Assembly: GCF_001577755.1 (NCBI RefSeq)
Contig: NZ_CP010776.1
Location: forward strand, 3,162,001-3,226,000
Source: Rufibacter sp. DG15C
Lineage (GTDB): Bacteria; Bacteroidota; Bacteroidia; Cytophagales; Hymenobacteraceae
Length of the DNA stretch: 64,000 nucleotides
Reading direction: 5' to 3'
The translations under genes were made by a program, and so were the position numbers. This document shows, piece after piece, positions 49,715 through 57,857 of the stretch; position 1 is the first letter of the stretch; each line of letters begins with the position of its first letter. The notes under the pieces are model-generated. The model worked only from the letters and a program-made list of their open reading frames with translations. It made no database searches and was not told the origin of the DNA.

Positions 49715-51216
49715 GCTATAATTTCTTGAAACGGAAACTTCCGAATAAACTGCACACTCAGCTGAATATCATCATGCAACACGCGGTCTTTCTCCAGCAC
49801 AGGCACCTGCGTCCTGTAGGCTTCTAAGACGCGTTCTAAGGCGGGAGAGGTGCGGGCCGGGCGTCTGAACTCCATGGCCTGCGCCGCCGTCATCAGCTCA
49901 ATGGCCAGTACGCGCTCCACATTTTCCAGCACTTTGTACGCTTTGGTGGCGGCGTTGGCGCCCATGCTCACGTGGTCTTCTTGTCCGTTGCTGGAGACAA
50001 TGGAATCCACGCTGGCCGGGGAGCACAATTGCTTTGTCTGACTAACGATGGACGCCGCCGTGTATTGCGGAATCATCAACCCCGAATTGAGGCCCGGGTT
50101 GGACACCAGAAAATGCGGTAATCCTCTCTGACCAGAAATCAATTGGTACGTGCGGCGTTCCGAGATGCTTCCCCATTCTGCCAAGGCAATGCTGAAGAAG
50201 TCTAAGGCCAAGGCCAAAGGCTGACCATGGAAATTGCCACCCGACAAGATCAAATCATCCTCCGGGAAGATGTTCGGGTTGTCCGTCACCGAGTTCATCT
50301 CGGTGGTAATGACCTGCTGCACGTAGGCCAAAGCATCTAAACTGGCACCGTGCACCTGCGGCACGCACCTAAAGGAATATGGATCCTGAACGTGCTGTTT
50401 GTGCTGCTGCTGCAACTCGCTTCCGGCTAATAGGTGGAGAATAGTAGCCGCTGACTGTCGTTGCCCATTGTGCGGACGCACTTGATGGATATGCGGTTGG
50501 AACGGGTCTGCTTTTCCGTCAAACGCCTCTAGTGACAGGGCGGCCAGAACGTCGGCGGCGGCGGCAATCTGGCGAGCGCGTAGGCACAGTAAAACGCCAT
50601 AAGCATTCATGAACTGGGTGCCGTTCAACAGCGCCAAGCCTTCCTTCGCCTGTAGTTGAATGGGGTCCCAGCTGAAGATGTCCAGAATTTCATGGCCCTT
50701 CAGTTTAAAGTCCTGAAACCGCACTTCGCCCAAGCCCAGCAAAGGCAGACACAAATGCGCCAGAGGAGCCAAGTCGCCGCTGGCGCCTAGAGAACCCTGC
50801 TGGTAGACGACGGGGAAAATTTCTCTATTGTAAAAGGAAATCAACCTGTTCACGGTAGCCAGTTGCACGCCGCTGTGCCCGTAGGCCAAAGACTGTACCT
50901 TGAGCAGGAGCATGATTTTCACCACCTCGGCGGGAACCTCATCCCCGGTACCGCAGGCGTGGGACATCATGAGGTTACGCTGCAGTTCTTCCAGGCTGTC
51001 GTGGCCAATGATGGTGTTGCACAATGACCCGAAGCCCGTGTTAATGCCGTACACCGGCGCCTGCGACCGCTCCAGCCGCTGTTGCAAGTACTCAAAACAG
51101 TGCGTGATGCGTTGCTCCGCATCCTGTGACAGGGCCAAGGACATGTTGCCGCGCAAAACCTGGCTTATTTGTGCTAAGGAAAACGGGGCCGCCGAAATCA
51201 GGTGTAGCTCAGGCAT
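49711..51216 (-). CDS. hutH: Histidine ammonia-lyase
   Basis: HutH deaminates histidine to urocanate, the first step of histidine breakdown. The 501-residue protein contains YGINTGFG (residues 56-63, catalytic Tyr) and the MIO cofactor triad Ala-Ser-Gly in GSLGASGDLAPLAH (residues 145-147), then QDPYSFRCVPQVHGAS and NGQEDHVSMGANA. Other hut genes are not in the window. It overlaps hisS by 1 base (TAATG) and the next gene by 4 bases. A tyrosine or phenylalanine lyase is possible but less likely, given the HutH-type motifs. Confidence 0.92.
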   Translation of the reverse strand: MPELHLISAAPFSLAQISQVLRGNMSLALSQDAEQRITHCFEYLQQRLERSQAPVYGINTGFGSLCNTIIGHDSLEELQRNLMMSHACGTGDEVPAEVVKIMLLLKVQSLAYGHSGVQLATVNRLISFYNREIFPVVYQQGSLGASGDLAPLAHLCLPLLGLGEVRFQDFKLKGHEILDIFSWDPIQLQAKEGLALLNGTQFMNAYGVLLCLRARQIAAAADVLAALSLEAFDGKADPFQPHIHQVRPHNGQRQSAATILHLLAGSELQQQHKQHVQDPYSFRCVPQVHGASLDALAYVQQVITTEMNSVTDNPNIFPEDDLILSGGNFHGQPLALALDFFSIALAEWGSISERRTYQLISGQRGLPHFLVSNPGLNSGLMIPQYTAASIVSQTKQLCSPASVDSIVSSNGQEDHVSMGANAATKAYKVLENVERVLAIELMTAAQAMEFRRPARTSPALERVLEAYRTQVPVLEKDRVLHDDIQLSVQFIRKFPFQEIIA

Positions 51217-52598
51217 TAGGCAGAAAAGTAGGTTTGTAGATGATCAATAATCTCAGTGAGGCTTAAGCGGTGCTGTTCGCCGGTACGCATGTTGCGCAGG
51301 TTGAGCAGGCTGGTTTCCATCTCCTCAGAACCAATCAAGAGCACAAACGGAATCTGCTTCTGGTCTGCGTACGTCATTTGCTTTTTGAGCTTGGTAGAAT
51401 CTGGGTAGAGCTCCGTAGAAATACCCATGGTTCTAAGTGCCTGCAACACGGGTAAGGAGTAGCGCATAGAGGCCTCGTCAAAGTTCGCGATAAGGACCTG
51501 CGTGATGGTCTGGCTACCTTCGGGGAAGAGGTTTAATTCTTCTAGCACGTCAAAAATACGGTCCACGCCAAAGGAGAAACCCACGCCTGACACGCCCGGC
51601 AACCCGAACATGCCCGTGAGGTTGTCATAGCGGCCACCGCCACTGATGGAGCCCATCTGCACGTTGTTAACCTTCACCTCAAAAATACAGCCGGTGTAGT
51701 AGGATAGGCCACGCGCCAGGGTCACATCCAACTGTAATTTGGCCTGTTTTACTTCCAGGCTTTCCAAATAACTTAACATGCTTCTGATGTCCTGCAAGCC
51801 GCGTTTCCCTTCGTCAGAGTTCTGCAGAAGCGTATCCAACTGCGGAAGCAAATCAGCCACCTCGCCAGTCAAGCCTAACACAGGTTGCAGTTTGGTGACA
51901 GCATCTGGGGAGAATCCTTTTTCTAGTAATTCCTGGTTCACCGCTTCCTGGCCAATCTTGTCCAGTTTGTCAATAGCTACGCACAAATCTGCCTCGCGGC
52001 CGTTGGCGCCAATGGCTTCGGCAATGCCCGCTAATAAGCCACGGTGGTTGAATTTAATGGTAAAGTCATCCAAGCCCAGGGTGCTCAACACCTCGTCCAT
52101 CATGAGGATGATTTCGGCCTCGCAGAGCAGGGAGTTGGTGCCTACCACGTCTGCGTCGCACTGGTAGAATTCGCGGTAGCGGCCCCGCTGAGGACGGTCG
52201 GCGCGCCAAACAGGTTGGATCTGGTAACGCTTGAACGGGAAGGCCACCTCGTTGCGGTTCATGACCACGTAGCGCGCAAACGGCACGGTTAAGTCATAGC
52301 GAAGGGCTTTCTCTGATATTTTTGGGGTGAGCGGCTTGGAGCCTTTCTCCAGGTCCTGCGCCGTGATCTTGCTGGTGTAGTCACCAGAGTTGAGGATCTT
52401 GAAAATAAGCTGGTCGCCTTCGTCGCCGTACTTGCCGGTTAAGACAGACAGGTTTTCCATGGCCGGCGTCTCTAGCGGCAAGAACCCGAATTTCTCAAAC
52501 GTGCGCTTGATGACAGAAAAGATATAATTACGTTTCACCACCGTGGCCGGCCCGAAATCACGGGTGCCTTTGGGGATGGATGGTTTGTCTTTGCTCAT
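51216..52598 (-). CDS. hisS: Histidyl-tRNA synthetase
   Basis: HisS charges tRNA-His. The 460-residue class II synthetase has motif 1 region IPKGTRDFGPATVVKRNYIF, motif 2 RADRPQRGRYREFYQCDADV, the histidine-binding LARGLSYYTGCIFEV and motif 3 SGVGFSFGVDRIFDVL. ATG at 52598 (MSKDKPSIPKG) is preferred over an upstream in-frame start. A TATCTTCG box on the minus strand (52619-52626) is a possible promoter. It is translationally coupled to hutH. Confidence 0.96.
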   Translation of the reverse strand: MSKDKPSIPKGTRDFGPATVVKRNYIFSVIKRTFEKFGFLPLETPAMENLSVLTGKYGDEGDQLIFKILNSGDYTSKITAQDLEKGSKPLTPKISEKALRYDLTVPFARYVVMNRNEVAFPFKRYQIQPVWRADRPQRGRYREFYQCDADVVGTNSLLCEAEIILMMDEVLSTLGLDDFTIKFNHRGLLAGIAEAIGANGREADLCVAIDKLDKIGQEAVNQELLEKGFSPDAVTKLQPVLGLTGEVADLLPQLDTLLQNSDEGKRGLQDIRSMLSYLESLEVKQAKLQLDVTLARGLSYYTGCIFEVKVNNVQMGSISGGGRYDNLTGMFGLPGVSGVGFSFGVDRIFDVLEELNLFPEGSQTITQVLIANFDEASMRYSLPVLQALRTMGISTELYPDSTKLKKQMTYADQKQIPFVLLIGSEEMETSLLNLRNMRTGEQHRLSLTEIIDHLQTYFSA

Positions 52599-52677
52599 GG
52601 GTAAAATGGGTAAGTCCGCGAAGATAGCAAAAACCAATGAGTTGGCAGGAAGGGCAGGAGAGAAGCTAATAGGAAAT

Positions 52678-52715
52678 CGTTTTTGACCTATTTTCCGGAA
52701 AACAAGCCAAAAACG
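52678..52715. repeat. 38-bp palindromic repeat, copy 22
   Basis: Arms are CGTTTTTGACCT and AAGCCAAAAACG around ATTTTCCGGAAAAC. It is in a divergent gap. Confidence 0.9.
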
Positions 52716-52806
52716 AAGCTGCTTTTAAAAAAGGCGAAAGGGTAGCTTTACCTGCGAGTGAGCCGGATTTAGTACCTTCACGTTCCAAAATTGAATTTGA
52801 ATCGCC

Positions 52807-53583
52807 ATGACGTCTGTTTCGCTTTCTTGCTACATTCTTACCCACAACAGCCAGGAGTATCTGGAGCAAGTGATTGCTCCGCTGCAGTACGTAGTGGATG
52901 ATCTGGTGCTCATAGATTCGGGCAGTACCGATAGAACCAAAGCCATAGCCGAACAGTACGGAGCTCGGTTCGTGTACAGGCCGTTGGACAACTTCAAGAA
53001 CCAGCGCAATTTCGGGTTGGAGCAATGCCAGCATACGTGGGTCTTGAGTCTGGATTCTGACGAGGTTCCTGACCAAAGTTTAGTGGATGCTTTGCGAATT
53101 TTTAAAGAAACGGCAGGCACTACTAATATTCAGGCGTTAAAAATTCAGCGTAAATGGGTGGTGATGGGGCAGGAGGTGCAGACGTTTTATCCTATCAAGA
53201 GCCCAGACTTCCCGCTAAGGTTGTTCAGAAAAGACGTGGTCAACTTCAATGACCGAAGTAACATGGTGCATGAAACCCCAAGTGGTCACGAGCGGGAAGC
53301 TACTTTAGACGGATTCGTGCTACATTACACGTTCAACAAAGTAGAAGACCTCTACAGAAAGCTGAACCTCTACACCTCCATCGCCGCGCAAGACATGGCC
53401 GCGAGGGGCAAAAAAGCCAGTTGGAATAAAATCCTGTTCAGCCCGTTTGCCGCCTGGGTGAAATGGTACCTGATCAAGCAAGGATTCAGGGACGGCGCCG
53501 TAGGTTGGGTCTTAGGGCAATATGCATATGATTATACTTTACAAAAGTATTTGAAGCTTCGATTTGATTTAAAGCAGAAGTAA
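52807..53583 (+). CDS. Glycosyltransferase family 2 (WaaE/KdtX-like)
   Basis: The 258-residue enzyme begins MTSVSLSCYILTHNSQEYLE and has DLVLIDSGSTDRTKAIAEQY, FKNQRNFGLEQCQHTWVLSL and LDSDEVPD (about residues 80-86), characteristic of the WaaE-type GT2 group that adds core sugars to lipopolysaccharide. The C-terminal VKWYLIKQGFRDGAVGWVLG is typical. It is monocistronic and followed by a repeat and a terminator. Confidence 0.9.
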   Translation: MTSVSLSCYILTHNSQEYLEQVIAPLQYVVDDLVLIDSGSTDRTKAIAEQYGARFVYRPLDNFKNQRNFGLEQCQHTWVLSLDSDEVPDQSLVDALRIFKETAGTTNIQALKIQRKWVVMGQEVQTFYPIKSPDFPLRLFRKDVVNFNDRSNMVHETPSGHEREATLDGFVLHYTFNKVEDLYRKLNLYTSIAAQDMAARGKKASWNKILFSPFAAWVKWYLIKQGFRDGAVGWVLGQYAYDYTLQKYLKLRFDLKQK

Positions 53584-53586
53584 ATC

Positions 53587-53624
53587 CGTTTTTGCCCTAT
53601 TTTCTGGTAAATAGGGCAAAAACG
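53587..53624. repeat. 38-bp palindromic repeat, copy 23
   Basis: Arms are CGTTTTTGCCCT and AGGGCAAAAACG around ATTTTCTGGTAAAT: the G-to-C change on the left is matched by C-to-G on the right, keeping the palindrome. It starts 3 bp after the glycosyltransferase gene. Confidence 0.92.
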
Positions 53625-53638
53625 GAATTCCCATTAAA

Positions 53639-53670
53639 CAGCAGAGGCGCCTACTAGGGCGCCTCTGCTG
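53639..53670. terminator. Bidirectional hairpin between convergent genes
   Basis: A perfect 13-bp stem (CAGCAGAGGCGCC at 53639-53651 with 53658-53670) and 6-nt loop lie 6 bp from the stop of the minus-strand gene. T-runs are weak on both sides. Confidence 0.7.
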
Positions 53671-53675
53671 CTATA

Positions 53676-55229
53676 TTAAATCTCGGTGAGATCGTCTTCC
53701 TTCTGGTGGAGCCAGCTTAGGTTATACAAATCCTTCCGGCGGTCTCTTAGGTTGCGCACGCTGCCGGTGGTGTTCAGGTCCTTGAGCAAGTCCAGGTCCA
53801 GGTCGGCAATCAAGGTCATCTCTGTGTTAGGCGTGGCCTCAGCGATGATGGCATCATGCGGGAAGGCGACGTCTGAAGGCGAGAATACCGCACTTTGGGA
53901 GTATTGGATGTCCATGTTCTCTACGCGGGGCAGGTTACCTACGCTTCCTGTAATGGCCACGTAGCACTCGTTCTCAATGGCGCGGGCTTGGGCGCAATGG
54001 CGCACACGCAGGTAGGCGTTCTTGGTATCCGTTTGGTACGGCACGAACAAGATTTTCATCTCTTGGTCAGACAACATACGCGCCAGCTCCGGGAACTCCA
54101 CGTCATAGCAGATCAGGATTCCAATCTTCCCGAAGTCGGTGTCAAAGACGTTCAGCTTGTTACCACCGCGCATCCCCCAATAATGGGCTTCGTCTGGAGT
54201 CACGTGCAGCTTGTATTGCTTGTCATAGGTACCATCGCGACGGCATAAGTAGCTTACATTGTGCAACTTGTTGTCAATGTACTCAGGCATGCTGCCCGCA
54301 ATGATGTTGATGTTATAAGACAAGGCCAAGTGAATCAGCTTCTCCCGGATGCCGTCTGTATAGTCCGCTAGTTTTCTGATGGCCGCCGAAGGTGATTTCT
54401 CATCCGTCAAGGCCATTAACGGCGCGTTGAAGAACTCGGGGAACATGACCATGTCGGCTTTGTACGAGCTCACCGTGTCCACGAAGAACTCCAGCTGTTG
54501 CTCAAAGTCTTCCAAAGAGGTCATCTGGCGCATCTGCCACTGAATGACGCCAATGCGCACCACCTTTTTGGTACCGCCCACAAGCTTTTCCTTCTCTTCA
54601 TAGTAAACGTTAATCCACTCTAGTAGAGATGCATACGCCTTGGATTCTTTGTCCTGCGGCATGTAGCCTTTGATGATTTTTCTTACGTGGAAACCGTTAC
54701 TCAGCTGGAAGGTCAGGATAGGATCGTAGATTTCCTTGTTGCGGACCTGTTCAATGTACTTGCCCGGGGTCATCTTATCAGAATGCTCTTTGTAGCCGGG
54801 GATGCGGCCACCCAAAATGATACCACGCAAGTTCAGGTTTTCGCATAGCTCCTTGCGGGCATCATACAGACGACGGCCTAAGCGTAGGTTGCGGTACTCT
54901 GGGTGCACAAATACGTCCACGCCGTACAGCGTATCCCCGTTGGGATCATGGGTGTCAAACTTTCCGCCACCGGTAATCTGCTCGTAGCTGTGCTTGTCTC
55001 CAAACTCAGAATACTGCACAATCAGGCCCAGGGCGGCCGCCACTACGCGGCCCTTGTCTTCAATACACAACTGGCCGTCTGGGAAGCGCTTTAGCAGCGA
55101 GGAGAATTCTTTCTGGGTCCAGGAGCCGCCCAGGTTGGTGTAGACCAGCTCCATGATTTGTTTCACCTCCTTGTAATCGGCGGTGGTAAGCGGACGAAGT
55201 ATTAATTTATGTTCGGTATTTTCACTCAT
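53676..55229 (-). CDS. GNAT acetyltransferase fused to carbon-nitrogen hydrolase
   Basis: The 517-residue protein has an N-terminal GNAT domain (about residues 8-200; VDVFVHPEYRNLRLGRRLYD for acetyl-CoA) and a C-terminal nitrilase-superfamily domain (about 225-490) with the catalytic Glu in MVMFPEFFNAPL, Lys in YKLHVTPDEAHYWG and Cys in GILICYDVEFPE. The fusion is known in many bacteria, but its substrate is not firmly established. It is a single gene with a -7 box upstream. Confidence 0.9.
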   Translation of the reverse strand: MSENTEHKLILRPLTTADYKEVKQIMELVYTNLGGSWTQKEFSSLLKRFPDGQLCIEDKGRVVAAALGLIVQYSEFGDKHSYEQITGGGKFDTHDPNGDTLYGVDVFVHPEYRNLRLGRRLYDARKELCENLNLRGIILGGRIPGYKEHSDKMTPGKYIEQVRNKEIYDPILTFQLSNGFHVRKIIKGYMPQDKESKAYASLLEWINVYYEEKEKLVGGTKKVVRIGVIQWQMRQMTSLEDFEQQLEFFVDTVSSYKADMVMFPEFFNAPLMALTDEKSPSAAIRKLADYTDGIREKLIHLALSYNINIIAGSMPEYIDNKLHNVSYLCRRDGTYDKQYKLHVTPDEAHYWGMRGGNKLNVFDTDFGKIGILICYDVEFPELARMLSDQEMKILFVPYQTDTKNAYLRVRHCAQARAIENECYVAITGSVGNLPRVENMDIQYSQSAVFSPSDVAFPHDAIIAEATPNTEMTLIADLDLDLLKDLNTTGSVRNLRDRRKDLYNLSWLHQKEDDLTEI

Positions 55230-55276
55230 AGTAACTGTAAATTTTGCTCAAAAAGACAAATGTGCGTTTGGCCTAC

Positions 55277-55284
55277 CAAAGGTA
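55277..55284 (-). promoter_or_regulatory. -7 promoter box (TACCTTTG) of the GNAT-hydrolase gene
   Basis: On the minus strand TACCTTTG fits TAnnTTTG and lies 47 bp upstream of the ATG. Confidence 0.55.
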
Positions 55285-55303
55285 ACGCAATTTGCTCAGT
55301 TTC

Positions 55304-55341
55304 TGTTTTTAGCCTGATTTCTGGCAAATAGGCCAAAAACG
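55304..55341. repeat. 38-bp palindromic repeat, copy 24
   Basis: Arms are TGTTTTTAGCCT and AGGCCAAAAACG around GATTTCTGGCAAAT. It lies about where the -33 element of the neighbouring promoter would be. Confidence 0.88.
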
Positions 55342-55391
55342 ACAAAGGCCCTTACATAGAAGAGCCTTCGCCTGAAGCATAACGCAACGTT

Positions 55392-56048
55392 TTATACTTT
55401 AATTTCGGGGATGTCGCCTTCCACAATCAGCTTTCCTTCGGTGGCCGCCTGAATCTCTTCTACGGTCACGCCCGGCGCCCTTTCCAATAGCCTGAAGCCC
55501 TCTGGCGTTACGTCAATTACCGCTAAGTCCGTTACAATCTTCTTCACGCAGGCCAGGCCAGTGATAGGAAGTGAGCAGTTTTTTAAAAGCTTGGACTGAC
55601 CGTCCCGGGAATTGTGTTGCATAGCCACGATGATATTTTTAGCCGAGGCCACCAAGTCCATGGCGCCGCCCATGCCTTTCACCATCTTGCCTGGAATCTT
55701 CCAGTTTGCAATGTCGCCGCGCTCAGAAACTTCCATGGCGCCCAGAATGGTCAACTGCACATGTTCGCCTCTGATCATGGCAAAGCTTTCGGCTGAACTG
55801 AAAAGGGAAGAACCAGGCAGATACGTCACCGTCTGCTTGCCCGCGTTGATCAAGTCTGGGTCTACCTCTGCCTCAGTGGGGAAGGGGCCCATGCCCAGCA
55901 ATCCGTTCTCAGACTGCAAGACCACGTTCATTCCCGCTGGAATGTAGTTGGCTACCAAGGTGGGTATGCCAATGCCCAGGTTCACGTAGAAGCCGTCTTC
56001 TACTTCCTGCGCTATTCTTTTTGCTATGCCGTGTTTATCAAGACTCAT
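55392..56048 (-). CDS. scoB: 3-oxoacid CoA-transferase subunit B
   Basis: This is the catalytic subunit of a succinyl-CoA:acetoacetate (SCOT-type) CoA-transferase. The 218-residue protein has YVNLGIGIPTLVANYIPAGM and the catalytic glutamate in QSENGLLGMG (about residue 47), then GMGGAMDLVASAKNIIVAMQ. ATG at 56048 (MSLDKHGIAKRI) is chosen; the frame upstream enters the inverted repeat of the inserted cassette. Its partner scoA lies 0.5 kb upstream, separated by that cassette. Confidence 0.93.
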   Translation of the reverse strand: MSLDKHGIAKRIAQEVEDGFYVNLGIGIPTLVANYIPAGMNVVLQSENGLLGMGPFPTEAEVDPDLINAGKQTVTYLPGSSLFSSAESFAMIRGEHVQLTILGAMEVSERGDIANWKIPGKMVKGMGGAMDLVASAKNIIVAMQHNSRDGQSKLLKNCSLPITGLACVKKIVTDLAVIDVTPEGFRLLERAPGVTVEEIQAATEGKLIVEGDIPEIKV

Positions 56049-56058
56049 GTTGTTCGTC

Positions 56059-56532
56059 AATTTGAAGATGTGAAGATTTGGAGATTTGAAAATGGATCTT
56101 CTGGTTCACACCTTATTTAGATTTTGATTTAGAACTTATGATAATTTTTGAGATGATTTTTTTGATGGAAGTAAGTGATTTTTGGAGTTGACTTGGGTCT
56201 GGATAAGAAGGAGTTTTCTGGCAAAGCAACAGCCAGTACTCGGTCTCTTCCACTTCCTTGGCGGCAATTTTAAATTTATGAATGAAGTCAGCTTTGCTTT
56301 CAGTATTCTGAGCTTCACGCACATTTGCGCCAATGGACGTTCCGCTTTTAAGTAATTGATTAGCCAACACAAATTTTCGTTTTGCCTCTAATTCTTCCGT
56401 GTACAGGATGACAGATACCGCGAAATCTAAGGTTAATTCCAAGATTAAATTCTTTGGCTCTTTCTGATCCATAGAAAAATCATTAATCAATCACAGCATC
56501 TCCAAATTTCCAAATCTTCACATCTTCAAATT
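56059..56532. mobile_element. Four-helix-bundle cassette with 36-bp terminal inverted repeats
   Basis: Left end 56059-56094 and right end 56497-56532 are inverted copies of each other with 33 of 36 positions matching; each begins at its outer side with AATTTGAAGATGTGAAG. Between them lies only the four-helix-bundle gene. The unit separates two genes that normally abut (scoA and scoB). Its plan recalls intervening sequences of 23S rRNA genes, which also carry an S23-type gene and terminal inverted repeats. No target duplication is evident. Confidence 0.65.
56113..56472 (-). CDS. Four-helix bundle protein (S23/23S-rRNA-IVS family)
   Basis: The protein has about 119 residues from the ATG at 56472 (MDQKEPKNLILE) and belongs to the four-helix-bundle family first found in intervening sequences of 23S rRNA (TIGR02436-type). 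Marks are VILYTEELEAKRKFVLANQL, SGTSIGANVREAQNTESKAD (the family signature) and KIAAKEVEETEYWLLLCQ. Avd, the accessory protein of diversity-generating retroelements, has the same fold, but no reverse transcriptase is near. It lies between inverted repeats and is more AT-rich than its neighbours. Confidence 0.88.
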   Translation of the reverse strand: MDQKEPKNLILELTLDFAVSVILYTEELEAKRKFVLANQLLKSGTSIGANVREAQNTESKADFIHKFKIAAKEVEETEYWLLLCQKTPSYPDPSQLQKSLTSIKKIISKIIISSKSKSK

Positions 56533-56543
56533 AGGAAGGCAAG

Positions 56544-57242
56544 CTACGCTTGCCGCACCGTCCTCTGCTCAATGCGTTTCTCGTAGTCTTTGCCTTGGAA
56601 AATGCGTTGCACGTAGATGCCGGGGGTGTGGATCATGTTGGGGTTCAGTTCGCCTACGGGCAACAGTTCCTCTACCTCGGCAATGGTGATTTTACCAGCG
56701 GTGGCCATCATGGGATTGAAGTTGCGGGCCGTGCCTTTGTAGATGAGGTTACCGGCGGTGTCGCCTTTCCAGGCTTTCACAATGGCAAAGTCAGCCTTCA
56801 GCCATTCTTCCATCAGGTACATTTTGCCATGGAACTCGCGACTTTCTTTGCCTTCGCCCACCTCAGTACCATAACCGGCAGGGGTGAAGAATGCAGGGAT
56901 TCCGGCTCCTCCAGCTCTGATGCGCTCGGCCAAGGTACCCTGCGGAATCAATTCCACTTCCAACTCACCAGACAACAGCTGACGCTCAAACTCGGCGTTC
57001 TCACCCACGTAGCTGGAAATCATTTTCTTGACTTGGCGTTTCTGCAATAATAGACCAATTCCGAAGTCGTCTACACCCGCATTGTTAGAGATGCAAGTAA
57101 GGTCTTTCACGCCTTTGTTTAGAAGCTCTTTAATCGAATTCTCTGGGATGCCGCACAAGCCAAAACCACCCAGCATCAAAGTGGCTCCGTCTGGAATGTC
57201 CTGGCAAGCGGCCGCGGCGTCTTGTACTACTTTATTAATCAT
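56544..57242 (-). CDS. scoA: 3-oxoacid CoA-transferase subunit A
   Basis: This is the A subunit of the SCOT-type CoA-transferase, which moves CoA from succinyl-CoA to acetoacetate or a related acid. The 232-residue protein has [20 protein letters not shown] (the GGFGLxGxPE motif, about residues 21-40) and [16 protein letters not shown]. It comes first in the transcript, then the four-helix cassette, then scoB. Confidence 0.93.
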   Translation of the reverse strand: MINKVVQDAAAACQDIPDGATLMLGGFGLCGIPENSIKELLNKGVKDLTCISNNAGVDDFGIGLLLQKRQVKKMISSYVGENAEFERQLLSGELEVELIPQGTLAERIRAGGAGIPAFFTPAGYGTEVGEGKESREFHGKMYLMEEWLKADFAIVKAWKGDTAGNLIYKGTARNFNPMMATAGKITIAEVEELLPVGELNPNMIHTPGIYVQRIFQGKDYEKRIEQRTVRQA

Positions 57243-57312
57243 AAAAAGAAATATAGTATGAAGATGAGCAATCGTGATTTTAGTTAGCGTGTGGCCAATA
57301 GAGCAACAAGGT

Positions 57313-57350
57313 CGTTTTTAGCTTGATTTCTGGAAAATAAGCCAAAAACG
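57313..57350. repeat. 38-bp palindromic repeat, copy 25
   Basis: Arms are CGTTTTTAGCTT and AAGCCAAAAACG around GATTTCTGGAAAAT: GCTT pairs with AAGC, a matched change relative to GCCT/AGGC. Confidence 0.92.
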
Positions 57351-57356
57351 GAATTC

Positions 57357-57761
57357 TTACGGCATGTCTCTGGAACCCATGGCTCCGCCGAAGAAGGACA
57401 TCAAAGGATAGATGATGACCGACGAAATGATAAACCAGATAGGGTGAGGCAGTAGATAAAAATTGGCAACACAGGCCAGCAGCAGCAAGAAACCCACGAG
57501 CAGCGCATGCATCATTTTTCTGGATTTTGCTAGGCGGGCCGCCACCATGCCTCCTAAGAATGAACCCAGCGCGTATGCTAATAGGACAAGCATCAGGGAG
57601 CCCATAGGCGCACTGGCCAGGTAGGTTCCCATGGCCTCGGGGTCTTGTAGATTGACTTCAGAAGGAACTGGGTACACTTGTTGGGCCACCAATTCAACCA
57701 GAAAGATGGTGAGGAAGCCGGTCACTACTCCAGTGAGGACTGCAAAAATGCTTTTGAACAT
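57357..57761 (-). CDS. Small integral membrane protein, hypothetical
   Basis: A 134-residue protein (ATG at 57761, MFKSIFAVLTG) with four predicted membrane helices, including GSLMLVLLAYALGSFLGGMV and ALLVGFLLLLACVANFYLL, and a small outside loop between the first two. No known motif. It is a single gene, separated by 96 bp from ribF. Confidence 0.72.
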   Translation of the reverse strand: MFKSIFAVLTGVVTGFLTIFLVELVAQQVYPVPSEVNLQDPEAMGTYLASAPMGSLMLVLLAYALGSFLGGMVAARLAKSRKMMHALLVGFLLLLACVANFYLLPHPIWFIISSVIIYPLMSFFGGAMGSRDMP

Positions 57762-57857
57762 AGCCAAGAAGTTTAATGACAGTGAATCAGCAATGAGGGC
57801 TGCCTGCTCTTCTTCCTTATCGTGTAAGCCCGAGGTGAAGTTACGGATTTGCCAGAT

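Noticed and set aside
56113-56472. Four-helix protein as Avd of a diversity-generating retroelement
   Set aside because: No reverse transcriptase, template repeat or variable-repeat target gene is found nearby.
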